Shown in pieces: positions 44,601 to 55,464 of a stretch of 64,000 bases of DNA. The DNA is taken from NCBI GenBank assembly GCA_019096195.1, contig JAGTXK010000052.1, positions 167,128 to 231,127 of the forward strand. Direction: 5' to 3'. A program made the translations under genes and the position numbers. The stretch comes from Boletus sp. NGJ (taxonomy: Eukaryota > Basidiomycota > Agaricomycetes > Boletales > Boletaceae). Positions within the stretch are counted from its first letter, which is position 1. Every line of letters starts with the position of its first letter. The notes below the pieces were generated by a model. It had not been told where the DNA came from. It did no database searches and was given only the letters and a program-made list of their open reading frames with translations.

Positions 44601-45363
44601 GCTGCAAGAAAACATCTAAGAACTCGTGATAAGTTAAAGGCTCTTTTTCTTTTAGTCCTTCTTCTATAGTACGAAGGTTTACTGGTTTGTAAGAAGATGA
44701 AGGTCTGAGTCCCATAACTTTACAGTAAGAGGTACATTGAGGAAAGGAGATTGTCTGTTTTACCCAGTCAATATCGGGATTGTGGCAGTAAAGCCAGTCG
44801 TACCCGATTATCATTCAATGGGTTCCCAGTTTAGATATGTAAGTGTCTATGACTTCATAATGTCCTTGTACTTCCACAATCAAAGTTACTGCATGACGAA
44901 TCGGTCTGATAGCTCCTTCCGATCCATCAGCATTATGTATTTTGATTGGGTTTTCAATATCATAGAAAGGAATTCCGTAACGGTTAACATAGTCTTGGTC
45001 TATAAAAGTATGTGACGCTCCCGAATCCAAGAGGGATTTGAATTGGTAACACGACCACTGTCCGTTAATATTGCATGATATCACAGTGTCAAGAGAGAAT
45101 TCTCTACCATAAGATAATGTTGATGCTTGGTTTAATGTGACTTTCGTGGGTTTATAGATATGAGATATTTTTTGTTGTTTTGCAAGGGAATTAAGTACAC
45201 TTAAATCCAGTGCCATGCTCAATTGAGACACCCTTGCAGATTGTATCAATAATTTACGTAGAATTGAAGAAAGATCTGAGATCGGAAAATCGCTACTTGT
45301 ACAATTTATTAAAGCAGAAGAAGATAGTTCTTGCCACTGAGTTCCCTCATCACTCATTGGCAC
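41697..45363 (-). pseudogene. Gypsy-A copy 2 pol
   Basis: Protease LLDSGASHTFID near 45040. RT 44814-43834 has YIDD in [14 protein letters not shown] and is interrupted by a stop where copy 1 has Cys (KKDGKK-stop). RNase H is 43767-43369 (KTDASDIAMGAVLS). The integrase zinc-binding part is near 43050-42900, and the core with VDQFSKEVIF, SNQGPQFVSAF and YHPQTDGQTE at 43031-42216. The chromodomain EYLVHWKGYDDTDRTWE is near 41960-41870, ending HLEFES at 41697. Catalytic residues are kept but at least three nonsense changes are present. Confidence 0.88.
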
Positions 45364-46520
45364 TGTCCATTTAAAGCCTGTGTAGCTCTGGCTTTTGCTT
45401 CCACCTCAAACTTATCTCTATAGTATGCTTTGGCTTCTGCTGAGACATAAGACCTTGGTGCTACGTTTGGTACTGCCATAGTGACAGGAGGTTGTGGTAG
45501 GGGTTGTGCTGTGTAGCTTTGGTGAGACTGGGATTCGTTAAAAAACAAGGGATACTCATTTTCTCCCTGTTGTTGCTCAATGTATGAGCCTTGGTTCCAG
45601 TCCCAAACTTGCCTCTGCTGAGGCAGACGACCTGTCCTTTTAAACAGATTAGTAGGGCAGTTGGGCTTGATGTGGCCTGGTTTTCCGCAATGGAAACATG
45701 TTCTCATGTCCTTGGAGGGTCCAGCCTGCTGGACGCTTATTTCCATTGGGGCACCGTGACCTGATTGTGTGCCTACTGCCATATATTGGGGGCAGTATGA
45801 TTATTGTGGGGGTTGCCCATGGGGAGGAGGGAATGAGGAGCACGGAATGAAGCATGAGGTAGGCGGACCTCGTTTGGTTGCCATTTGTTTGAATGCTCTT
45901 CTGATGACTCGGTAGTTTTATACTAGATCCTTGTAGTCATAGAATCTCGCTGGGTTGTTTAGGCGAGATTGTTTGTAGATTTTGAAGTCTACGGCCTTTT
46001 TTAGGAGAATCATAGTATAATTGTCGTCAATATGAGACTCTTTTCTTGTGACCTTGAACCTTTTCAGGAACTGATCTATGGGATGTCTGTTCTGTTTTAG
46101 AGCCTCTATCTTTTTGAGCAATTCATGGGACAACATGTCAATACAGAAGTGAGTGCGGATTTGCTCCTGCATCTTCTTCTATGTTGGCCATGCATCAGCT
46201 CCTTTTGCTGGCAACATGTTTCCATTGGCATCTGTCTCGATTGTTGCTTCTTCATCAAAGTAATATTCTAGCATAAGTTGGGCGAAGCCCTCTGCTTTCC
46301 CTTCGAGTCAAGACAGGACTGCAATATTCAGGATCTTGTTATTTTTCCATGCTTGCACGTCGACTCAGAGATGCAGCTTAATCCACCAAGCACAGAAGGT
46401 GGTGCGGTTACTGTCCCATTTGCCTGGATCAGCAACCTTCTTTGTGATATTTTCCTTTTCTCACTTGAGGGTGAGATCGGCAAGTCTTTTCACGAGTTCG
46501 TCTACATTCATGCGAGACAT
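45354..46520 (-). pseudogene. Gypsy-A copy 2 gag
   Basis: Start MSRMNVDELVKRLADLTL at 46520. The capsid region includes MQEQIRTHFCIDMLSHELL and NRHPIDQFLKRFKV (46172-45918). The nucleocapsid zinc knuckle CFHCGKPGHIKPNC is intact (near 45700-45658). Several in-frame stops, for example before 46172 and near 45915, mean this copy could not make the protein. Confidence 0.85.
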
Positions 46521-47118
46521 ATTTGATTACTGGTTGGAGGAGAGAAAGTGGACGCGGATATGAGCAATGGATAGTGATGCGATAGAGTGCGAACACTGAG
46601 GAGGGGCGAAGAGGTCGTTGTTTGTCAGGATTTGCTGTATAGGTCTTCCTTGTCCTTGGTTGGTGTTCTTTCAGAACCTTACTACTCAATATCTTGCAAT
46701 CGGGTTCTGGGATTCCTACGCCTTCATGGGAGTTGAAGTAGAGGTTGTTAAAAATGGTGGGCAATGTGTGCGGGGGGAACCAGAGAATAACTGTTGTACT
46801 ACAGACAGGTGTTGCATGGGAGAAAGTCGAGATAAATCTCCATGTCACAACTGTGTGACGTCACAGGTAATCACACAAACCTGGGTTCACTATCGTAGAA
46901 CCAATGTACGCTGGAATTGACACCCACTCCAGAAAGGGGGCTAGTGCACTATGCCCAGTAGCAACTTTATCCTTATTTATAATGCCGGACGAGCGTATAT
47001 GCAAGTGTTTCACCGAGTACTTTACTCATCAGCGTCAAGTGCTAAAACCTGGAGATGTCCCTTAACGCTGGGCCTGCATATGTCTCCTTAGCTCTGGAGT
47101 CTGAGCGTTGTGTATGAT

Positions 47119-47613
47119 AGTCTAATCCAAGTGTTATGAACCCTTTTGGAATCCAAACCACAAGGCTCAAACTAACTCGCAGGCTACACGTGTCCTGGCT
47201 CAACAGATGAGGTGGGGAGTCTTAGGCCATACTATTCCCAACTCTACAATGACCAGAGTGGTCAAGGTAATAAGTTGTTGGAGGAAGAATACAAGTGGAT
47301 TAGACTGGGGATTCCAGTCGTCAAAGTCCTACTTTATATATGTACAAGGATTGTGCACAGACCAAGCTATGTGTGTGATAAATTACTACATATAGTAAGA
47401 CAGAGATTAAAGGAGTTGTGTGAGAAGAGTGGAAATTAATAAGTCGTGGATCACATGAGGTATGATGTCATCTGACATCATAGGTTCTAGACCTAGTCAT
47501 GTGATTGTTCCCACAGTCACATGCACAGTCACATGACTTGATAAGAAAAGATTGATGAAAATGAAAAAGTAAGTGTTGAAGTGAAAAGTTTGAAATTATC
47601 CTATATTATAACA
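47119..47613 (-). repeat. Gypsy-A copy 2, 5' LTR and self-complementary primer site
   Basis: The LTR is 47132-47613. TATATAAAG lies at 47340-47332 on the minus strand, and 32 bp downstream the sense strand reads AGTCTAATCCA (47306-47296). The site just inside the LTR (47129-47119) reads TGGATTAGACT on the sense strand, an exact 11-nt complement. No tRNA match was evident. This is the layout of Tf1-type self-priming, where the RNA 5' end is the primer. Confidence 0.82.
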
Positions 47614-47790
47614 GATGTTCAACCATGTTGAGTCCAAACCTCTGATCTTACTATGTCCTCGAAATCCGGGACATCAGGCTTGAGCAAGGGTGCACCATAT
47701 AACATGAAGCCAAGTCCCGACACCCTCAAGTAACTCTGGTCCTTTGGAGTTGCACATAACTGTGAAACCCACTGATTTCTGTGTTTCATG

Positions 47791-49412
47791 CATATGTGAG
47801 ACTCAGATCTTTGGTTCCTTTTAGGTACCATAGTACTCTCTTTGCTGCAGTCCAATGCTCCATATCTGGATTGCTATGGAACAAGCACAGCTTATTCACT
47901 GCATATGCTGTATTGGGACAAGTACCAATTGCGGCATACATCAAAGATCCGGTTAATGACATATAATTCCCATTTTGGATAGGTGTATCATTTGTTTCCG
48001 CTTGTGGTTGTAACTTCACATTTGGATTGAGTGGTGTAGATACTGGGTTTGTGTCCTGCATATTGTACTTTTTGAGTAGTTCCTCAATATACTTTGTCTG
48101 TCTTACATATGCAGATCGTCCCTTTCACTCAATCTCATGTGATTTCAAGTCCGAGCAAGTTTATTTGGCTCGCCTAGATCAGTGATCTCAAATAGTTCAT
48201 TTAGTTCCCCTTTTGAAATTGTTCATATGATTCTTATCACTCGTAAATAGTAGTAGGTTGTCAACCCATACTGTGATAATCTTGATCATAGCTCCCTCTC
48301 GTCTTATGTAGATGTATGGATCAGAGTACAATCGTCTGAATCATATGGTTTTCATTTTTGTACCGAACTCTTCGTTCCATTCTTGACTGGACTGCTTTAG
48401 TTCATATATGGTCTTTATTAGTCGACATAGCTGAGACATGCCATCATGGTAACCGTCAGGCTGACTCATGTATATTTCCTCTTTTAGACATCCATTTAGG
48501 TATGCTCCTTTGATGTCCATTTGTTGTATTTCCCAGTCCTCTGCTACTACTAGTGCGAGAATGGATTGTATGGTTTCTAGATGTATGACTGGTCAGAATG
48601 TCTCGTTATAATCCATGCTGGAAATTTGGCTATATCCTCTGGCAATGAGTTGTGCCTTGTATTTCTGTAGATTACCATATTTGTCATATTTTCTAACAAA
48701 TATCCATTTGTTGGATATGGGTTTTCTATTTTCGAGTGCCTTGGTTAATTCCCAGGTACCCATCTTATGTAATGTTTCCAACTCTGTATCGATGGCCTTT
48801 TCTCATTTTGGCCATTCGGGTGATCATTTGGCTTCGGCTAGATTCTTCGGGTCTTTATTCCTGAGTGCCATTTTCACTGAACGCCGTGTAGATAGTTTCT
48901 GCCATAGTAATCCTAGACTCGTCTGTGCGATCGCCTGGATTTTCTGATGATGATTCCGTTACTGAGTCGTCTAATTTCTGTTTCTTATTAGCATTTTGTA
49001 ATGCCTCGTTATCTACATGTTTGAGCTTGGTATCCTCCCCCTTGGACCATGGGTCCATCACTGGTGTGGGCAGATTTGTCATCAGAGATATATAATTCCA
49101 TGTGACATTCAGTGTGCAATGTTCCACATCATAATATTTGATGCCCTTTAGGCCATCCTCATGTCCTACAAAATTGTATTCTTTGGCATGGGGTGCTAAC
49201 TTAGATAAATTGAGTGATTCATCAAGAATCCACACCTTCTGACCAAATTCCTGAATGTGGGAAATATCTGGTTGGTTACTGTGCCATTTTTGGTAGGGCA
49301 TCATATTAGGTACTGATCAGGTAAACGTGCAATTCCTAATATATGTTGCGTGTCTCATTGCTTTGGGCCAGAGCTCCTGTGGCATATTCTGGCCAGAAAG
49401 CATGGCACATCC
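47791..49412 (-). pseudogene. Copia-C integrase C-terminus, RT and RNase H start
   Basis: The minus strand from 49412: CAMLSGQNMPQELWPKAM (integrase end), a Ser/Asp-rich linker (SSSENPGDRTDESRITM), RT start WELTKALENRKPISNKWIFV and KAQLIARGYSQ, then SVTSTPLN-like NPVSTPLNPNVKLQP and LTGSLMYAAIGTCPNTAYAV. It breaks off after LKGTKDLSLTY at about 47810. Several stops and frameshifts occur between 48590 and 48062. Confidence 0.8.
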
Positions 49413-49414
49413 TA

Positions 49415-50603
49415 CAGTAACCTCCAAAACTGTTCCAATACCTAACCCTGATGCAGTGCACATGTCGTGCACTGCAAACACCCAGTGGAAATTTCGCTTG
49501 GCTTTGGTGGGACAAAGAATAGTACATACCCTTGGCTACCTATGGGATGCTTGGAGCATGAGATGTGATCCAGAGGAAGTGGAGATATGGCTATGTTAAC
49601 ACAGCAACTACATTGGAACAGTTTTGGAACTTTTGATTATCATAAGGGTATTTGGTATATATCAGTACTTGGTATATCCTCCTTTGGCTTTAAGCACTGC
49701 CTGAACCCTCCTAGGCATGCTTTCAATCAATCCCTGACACATCTTAGCTGGTATCTCATTCCATTTCTCCTGAGTTCTTCTCCACAACTCCTCTATTCCC
49801 TTAGGAGGCTCCTCATAGTCTGCCAGCTTCCTTTTGAGGTAAAGCCAGATATGTTCTATGGGATTGAGGTCAGGAGACTGTGCAGGCCATACCATGGTCC
49901 TAAATTCCTGCTCTTCCAGCCACTCCTTGACCTTTTTGCAAGTATGCTTGGGGTCATTATCTTGTTGAAAGATGACATCAGGAGGATTCAGATCATAGAA
50001 CTCCAAGGAATCCTGGAGTTCATCCTTCAAAATTTTGAAGGTAGAGATCACCATCCATCCTACCATTAATCTTGGTTGCATAGCCAACCCCATTCCCAAG
50101 CTATATAGCCCCATAACATCAAAGAACCCCCTCCAAACTCCAAAAGTTCCCCTCAACTAACCTGCCTCTTCTGGCTTTTTCCATGCCCATTTGTGACCAT
50201 CTGATCCCAAGACAATTGATTTTGGTCTCATCAGACCATACCACCTGCTCCCAGTCCTCTAGAGTCCAGTCCTTATGAGCATAAGCAAAGTCCAACCGAG
50301 CCTTGCAATGTTTGGCAGGGAGTAGTGGGCGTTTGGACTTGACTACGGTTTTTATACCAATCTTTTTCAAATGACAACGAACTGTAAAAGTTCCAAAACT
50401 GTTCCAATATAGTTGCTGTGTTAAAATAGCCATATCTCCACTTCCTCTGGATCAAATCACATGATCCAAGCGCCCATAGGTAGCCAAGGGTATGTACTAT
50501 TATTTGTCCCACCAAAGCCAAGCGAAATGTCCACAGGGTGTTTGCAGTGCACGATGCGCACTGCATCAGAGTTAGGTATTGGAACAGTTTTGGAAAGTCA
50601 CTG
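49415..50603 (-). mobile_element. Tc1-like element in Copia-C integrase
   Basis: 1189 bp beginning CAGTAACCTCC and ending GGAAAGTCACTG, flanked by TA (49413-49414 and 50604-50605). Taking it out restores RTLVELGCAMLSGQ in the copia integrase. Each terminal repeat is about 210 bp and starts and ends with inverted copies of TCCAAAACTGTTCCAATA (49423-49440 and 49628-49612; 50391-50408 and 50594-50577). An inner palindrome GCAGTGCAC/GTGCACTGC lies at about 49454-49476. Confidence 0.88.
49662..50433 (-). pseudogene. Tc1-type DD34E transposase, one frameshift
   Basis: Two overlapping frames: 50433-50119 carries CHLKKIGIKTVVKSKRPLL and WSDETKINC (first Asp), and 50156-49662 carries FQQDNDPKHT (second Asp) and SPDLNPIEHIWLYLKRKL (Glu), ending LKAKGGYTKY. 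The break near 50150-50119 lies between the first and second catalytic motifs. All three catalytic acids survive. The N-terminal paired-type DNA-binding domain is shortened because the frame starts inside the terminal repeat. Confidence 0.85.
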
Positions 50604-52625
50604 TAACTCTACGAGGGTTCTATTCCATTGTTCCACCATGCTGTTCTTCTCTGGCATGTAAGGTGCAGTTGTTTGTACCTCGATTCCCTTATTGAGACAC
50701 CACGTGATTAGGTCATGGTTGATGTATTCATGTCCATTATCAGTGTGTATCGTCTTTGGTAGTACCTGCTTGTGTCGTTCAAGATAATTTAAATATTGTT
50801 TTACCTTGCTAGCAGTCCATCTGATTGTCATGATGAGATTGTAACGTATCATGTCACATTATCAATAAATGATATGTAGTACCTATATTCCCTTGAGTGA
50901 TGGGACCCATGCCAGTTCCCCACACATCTGTGTGAATTCACTCACCTGATAAGGATTCCTGCTGGCTTCCCGTTTTGGGCATCAGCTGTTGTGTGATCTT
51001 GGATTGGATGCACATAGTGCAATCGAAGTCTTGTGGACTCTCACTGATAGATAGTCTGTCGACTTAGATTTTTACCATGTAGTTTTCTCAATCCACTAAT
51101 ACCTATGTGTCTAAGATGACAATGCCACTCAGACCAGGTATACACATTCTTAATCTTTATTGCCACATATGTGGCATCACGTGTGTCACTTACTATATCA
51201 AGATAGTATAGCTTCCTTTTTCAGATGACTGACTATAATTAGTCATTCCTTGTCATCATAGATTTCTAATGTTCCTTGTGTACACACTGATCATCCGCCC
51301 TTGGCATTGATTCGTCCAAGCGACAGTAGGTTTTCTTGTGCGTCGGGTACATGTAGTACATTATTTAATTGAGTTTGAATGAGTTGTTCCTTGATTTGTG
51401 TAATGAGAATGATAGTGCCTTTACCATATATGGTAACTGGCTTGTTACCCAATCTGGTAACCGTCTTAGCTGTTAATGTCTGATAGTCAACAAATGCTTT
51501 TCATTGAGTGCATATGTGTGTCATAGCACCAGAGTCTGCGATTCACAAATAAGCAGAAAATTCGGCCTCATCGGCCTCGCTTGCATTGTTATCTATGGTT
51601 ACATGAGCATTGAAACTTTTTCCCAAGTTTGTTATCACTATCTTCACTCTTGTCCTTATTGATGATCTTAGTGTGCTCTTTTCCCTTTGGGATGGACTTC
51701 TTTCTGTCCTGCCCATTAGTCGCCTTTCTCTTGCCCTTATTGGCAGGATTCTTTCAACACTCAGCATCTTTGTGACCAAACCTGTCACATATACCGCATT
51801 TGGGCTTCCCCTTGAAGCAGCAATTGGCAGTGACATGGTTGTTGCATCTGCATATAGTACATTTACACAGCTTGCTATTTTTGGAATTGTGGACAATGTC
51901 ATCTGATCTATTTGCTTGGTGATGGCAGCAGTCCTTCTCATGGATCATGGAGACGAGATTGTTGACTATTATGAACATGAGTTGCTCATTATCCCTAGAG
52001 CCACTCCTAGCACCTAGATAGGAACTGATGAACGAGCTCCAGCTGTTGGGAAGTGAGCAGATCATTGAATACTTGAAATCTTTCTCCTCAATCAGATGTC
52101 TGGCATCAGCTAACCGCTCATGTAATTCGTGTAAAGTGTTGAGATGCATCAGCAAATCTGTATCTTCATTGGCTAACTGAGTATAGTACTTGTGCCTCCT
52201 CTGTCTGACAGATTCGTATCCTTGAGGTTCATGTACATATGTCCCTCAACGCCTTCCACATCTCAGCAGAAGTAGAACAATCAGTAAGATTGTTCATCTG
52301 GTTTTTTTTAATAGTAGTCATAATGACTTCCTGACCGTGTATATCCTTGTGCTTTCAATCTTTGAGCATGACAGGATCCGTGGATGTGGGAACTTCACCA
52401 GTTGCAATTTCCCACATGTCCTTCTTTTGGAGGACGATTGCTACCTGGCATTTTCACAACTTATAGTTGCCATTGAAAAGTTTCTCAATCTTCAGGAAGG
52501 ACAAAGATGAGTTGAACTGATTGTTATCGCCTCCACTAGCTACCATAGGACTTTGAGTAGGAATGGAGGTAATTGATCTGGTACTCAACTGATTTCCAGA
52601 ATTGGAAGTGGTGGCATTTGTGGCA
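50604..52625 (-). pseudogene. Copia-C gag, protease and integrase core
   Basis: From right to left: gag from about 52717 (LFNGNYKL at the end of the first frame), KYSMICSLPNSWSSFISSYL (52155-51754), and a zinc knuckle CGICDRFGHKDAEC. The protease area with DSGA-like ADSGAMTHM is degraded near 51540, then GAG-pre-integrase. The integrase core has TIHTDNGHEYINHDL and MPEKNSMVEQWNRTLVEL (50852-50604). Many stops separate the pieces. Confidence 0.82.
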
Positions 52626-52630
52626 GATGC

Positions 52631-53901
52631 TGTTATGGTTATGGAAGGGGGTACATCTTTTTCTCTTCCATCACCTCCACTGGGACTCTGGGATGACCTC
52701 TTCTTTGATGCCTCCAACTACCCAGAATTCCCCTGGGATTCCCCCATGACATTCACGCAAGCATCGCCCCATCCAGAATCCCCCTTCTAGGCGATGCACC
52801 ACTATGGCTATGACATAGCCTATTCTATTTCACCTTACATGCATTTCACCTTTGATCTGATCATAGACATTGCCTCCTTGGCTGTGTTCTCTTGCACACA
52901 GCCCAGTATTTCACTTTTTTTTTTCATTTGACTGATGATATGATCCCTTATGGTAATATTCCAGTATTACTATATATGACACAAAGCCTGCCCTGAATGG
53001 GGAAGGTCTATATATATGGGCATCTGGCCTTCAAATAAACCTAACCTAGATTTACACAACTTCCTATGTAATCTACCCCACTTTCAGTTCCACTTCACCT
53101 CAGAAGCCTGTGCCCACTCTGGAGGTGATCACCACAGTGCTTGTGATCGTCCTTCTCATCACTTTGCACTTGTGCAGCCTCATTACCATTTGGTCACATA
53201 CCTAGCCAATGGCAACAGCAACACAGACAGAGGTCTGCCTATCTAAGCCCAGGACTCCACCACTGGCAGCACAGTAAATCCAGGACTCTGCCACCGGCCC
53301 TCATACATACAGTGGCTCAAAAAAGTGTCCCAATGTTTGGCTATTTTGCAAAGACTTGACATTTGCAAAAGAACCAAAAGGTATTAGCCCTAACCCTTGC
53401 TGGGCCATTGATAGCCCTAAGCCTTGCCCTGAAGATGAGCCCTTAGTCATATAATGTGGTTGTCATGGCACTGAGATATAGCCATATTAAAGTGACATGT
53501 CATTGGGACACTTTTTTGAGCAACATTTCTATTCTTCAATTTAGTACTTTGTATGCCCTCCCTTTGCTTTTATCACTGCCTCTAGTCTTCTAGGCGTACT
53601 CTCTATCAATCCTTGACACTCCTCAACCTCTATCTTCCCCCACTCCACTTCAATTCTCTCCCAAGGCTCCCATACTCCTTTTGGTGGTGTTGTATAGCTA
53701 TTGAGTTTTTTTTTGAGGATTTGCCAGAGATGTTCAATGGGATTAAGGTCTGGAGATTGTGCTGGCCAGTCAAGAAGCGTGATCCCTTGAGATCTCCAGG
53801 AATATTGGGCCTTGGGAGGTATTTTCCCCTCAAGTCCGGCTAGTCCAGTAATCAAACAGGTTGATTACTCAGAAACATGTCACTTGTTACCTGGCATAAC
53901 A
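52631..53901. repeat. Solo LTR of Gypsy-B in Copia-C gag
   Basis: Begins TGTTATGGTTATGGAAGGGGG and ends TTACCTGGCATAACA. Perfect GATGC duplications flank it (52626-52630, 53902-53906). It matches the LTRs at 58952 and 63423 and contains a truncated Tc1-like element. The copia gag frame resumes at 53907 (PQPPTINVAS-ATNATTSNSG across the site). A TATATATATG box lies at 53014-53023. Confidence 0.85.
53310..53805 (-). mobile_element. Truncated Tc1-like element (family B)
   Basis: Starts CAGTGGCTCAAAAAAGTGTCC after TA; an inverted copy of this end (GGGACACTTTTTTGAGC) lies at 53501-53517. The transposase C-terminus on the minus strand reads WPAQSPDLNPIEHLWQIL ... VIKAKGGHTKY (53770-53541). The other terminal repeat and the N-terminal two thirds are missing, so LTR sequence resumes near 53806. 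The same end starts again at 63826. Confidence 0.8.
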
Positions 53902-54056
53902 GATGCCACATTGATAGTGGGTGGCTGTGGTTGTGACATAGATGATGGACCTTGCATAGCCCATAGCATGGTCAGGGACTGGCCTGATTGGGCATGGTGG
54001 CGCAGCATGTCTTGCCACATATGGTGGGATAAGTGAAGGGTTCAGATAGGCCTAGA

Positions 54057-54360
54057 GCATGGGGCTCATAACCTATAGTAGTAGTGGTAGATATGAATAG
54101 GATAAGATGATTCCCATGATTAGGACTGAGTTCACATGAATGGGATGTGAGGGAATGAAGGGTGCAGAACTTTTATTAGTCCCCTCTGGTAGCCTTCATA
54201 CTTATACTATTCATTTTCTAAGCTATTTACTGTACTCATCTGCAATACAAGGGGACATGCCCTCAATATTTTGATGTTGTGTCTCTTGCTGCCATACTAT
54301 ATGCTCGGCTGGATGTAGCTTGTACCCCACATTTGGTGTATAGCTTACTTAAGCTCAACA
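54057..54360 (-). repeat. Copia-C 5' LTR (54074-54360) and tRNA-iMet anticodon-type primer site
   Basis: The 287-bp LTR starts TATAGTAG (the expected TG mutated to TA) and ends CTCAACA. Directly inside it, 54062-54073 reads GGGCTCATAACC, which is the anticodon loop region of initiator methionine tRNA. On the element strand it is the complement, so the primer would be a cleaved half-tRNA, as in Drosophila copia. This LTR has no CpG in the stretch compared with its partner. Confidence 0.8.
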
Positions 54361-54414
54361 AAGTTGCATACTGAATAAGATCACCCCCAAAAGGCAATCA
54401 ATATAGAAAGCCAA

Positions 54415-54690
54415 TGTTTGCGCCATTTCCAAGTTACTACACAACTGTGACATTGTCTACACTAATGATGGAACAACACACTCTGGCAATCCTCAAACTG
54501 AACAATGTATGGAACTGGCATGATATGAAACGGATGCAAGCATTAGGTGGCAAATTTCAGGTCACCACCCCTAAGCTTTTGTACTTCCTAATTGTGGAAT
54601 CACAAAAATTTGATGGTGAGGTCACCCTTGGCACCAGTTTCCCAAGATTCTCCCAACCATCTGGGGGGCATCTATTGTAGGGTGCAATGA
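54415..54690 (+). pseudogene. CpG-depleted remnant of the gene family at 17361
   Basis: Reads HTLAILKLNNVWNWHDMKR and KLLYFLIVESQKFDGEV, parallel to ALAILELDDLWNCRDTKR and KLLYFLIVESQRFGGEV of the intact gene. Most substitutions change CG to CA or TG. It breaks off after GEV, where the intact gene continues. It lies just outside the Copia-C right target copy. Confidence 0.75.
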
Positions 54691-54734
54691 CCCTCTGAGG
54701 TCAAACCATCTGCAGCAGTACCCCCATAGTTCCA

Positions 54735-55260
54735 GCTTAGGATTTTCCCACCCTTTGAATCATCTGTCTACCATCTTCCCTGACTTCTTCCCTTAGGTTT
54801 CCCACCTTTTGAACCATCCATCTGCCATCCCTCTGCGATTTTCCTGCACCATCCACCACAGTTCTGGCTGTCCAACCAACCATCCGCCCTCTTTCCCAGT
54901 TGCTTTTCTTGTGATTTTCCCACCATTCCAACCATCCATCTGCCAACCATCTGCCATCTTCCCCACTGCCCCTGGCCCCTCTGTATGTTTTCTCTTCATT
55001 GAATTTCACCTATATATACTGGTGACCCATCTACCACAGCATCCAAGTCTGAATCATCAAACTTCTGTGATAATGCCACATCACATCGAGCTAGCACATG
55101 CACTTCACGTCCTGCATGTGCTTTAGATGAACAATTCATGCTGTACATACTAGCAACCCATCCACCATAGCATCCAAGTTTGAATCATCAAACTTCTGTG
55201 ACAATACCACATTGCTGCATTGGGCCAGTGCATGTGCTTTGCATCCTGCATGCACTTCAT
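54735..55260. repeat. Minisatellite-like CCATCTGCCA repeats and a 110-bp tandem duplication
   Basis: 54735-54970 holds degenerate units around TTCCCACCTTTTGAACC and CATCCATCTGCCATC. 55018-55126 and 55149-55260 are diverged direct copies sharing CATCCAAGT(C/T)TGAATCATC and AAACTTCTGTGA. Frames here are low complexity and are not called as genes. Confidence 0.6.
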
Positions 55261-55464
55261 GTTAATGCCCTTACCCATTGACAACCTTTGTTTGTTGCAG
55301 ATTTTGTGACACATTTGTGCTTTTACTACAACATATGTAGTTAGCATTTTGTATAGTAAGCATGCAATGAGCAACAGAATGATAAGATAAACAAGAAACT
55401 ATTCAGATGTACAAACAGGCAGTATAACAAGCATACATACTTACATATGTGCAAAACAAAACAA

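Larger units (their letters stand above)
41203..47613 (-). mobile_element. Gypsy-A copy 2, full-length Ty3/gypsy chromovirus
   Basis: 6.4 kb with two LTRs (41203-41685 and 47132-47613) that differ at only about a dozen or so positions by eye, so it is fairly young. Flanks are GACAT (41198-41202) and GATGT (47614-47618). Both can come from GACGT by one CpG transition each. Gag, protease, RT, RNase H, integrase and chromodomain are all present, with a few stops in pol. Confidence 0.93.
30328..54360 (-). mobile_element. Copia-C, Ty1/copia element split by nested insertions
   Basis: The LTRs pair across 24 kb: the 5' LTR is at 54074-54360, and the 3' LTR lies at 30328-30511 plus 40562-40671. AAGTT flanks the whole unit (30323-30327 and 54361-54365). 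Interior pieces in minus order: gag start 54056-53907, gag 52625-51500, integrase about 51300-50604 and 49412-48850, RT and RNase H start 48850-47791, then the pol end DTMVADILTKALPR at 40772-40700 and a polypurine tract (40672-40683). Removing the nested elements leaves roughly 4.5-5 kb, a normal copia length. Part of RNase H is missing between 47791 and 40772. Confidence 0.85.

Noticed and set aside
54737-55126. ORFs rich in WQMDGxxxG or HPSAxxL units
   Set aside because: These are translations of minisatellite-like DNA in several frames.
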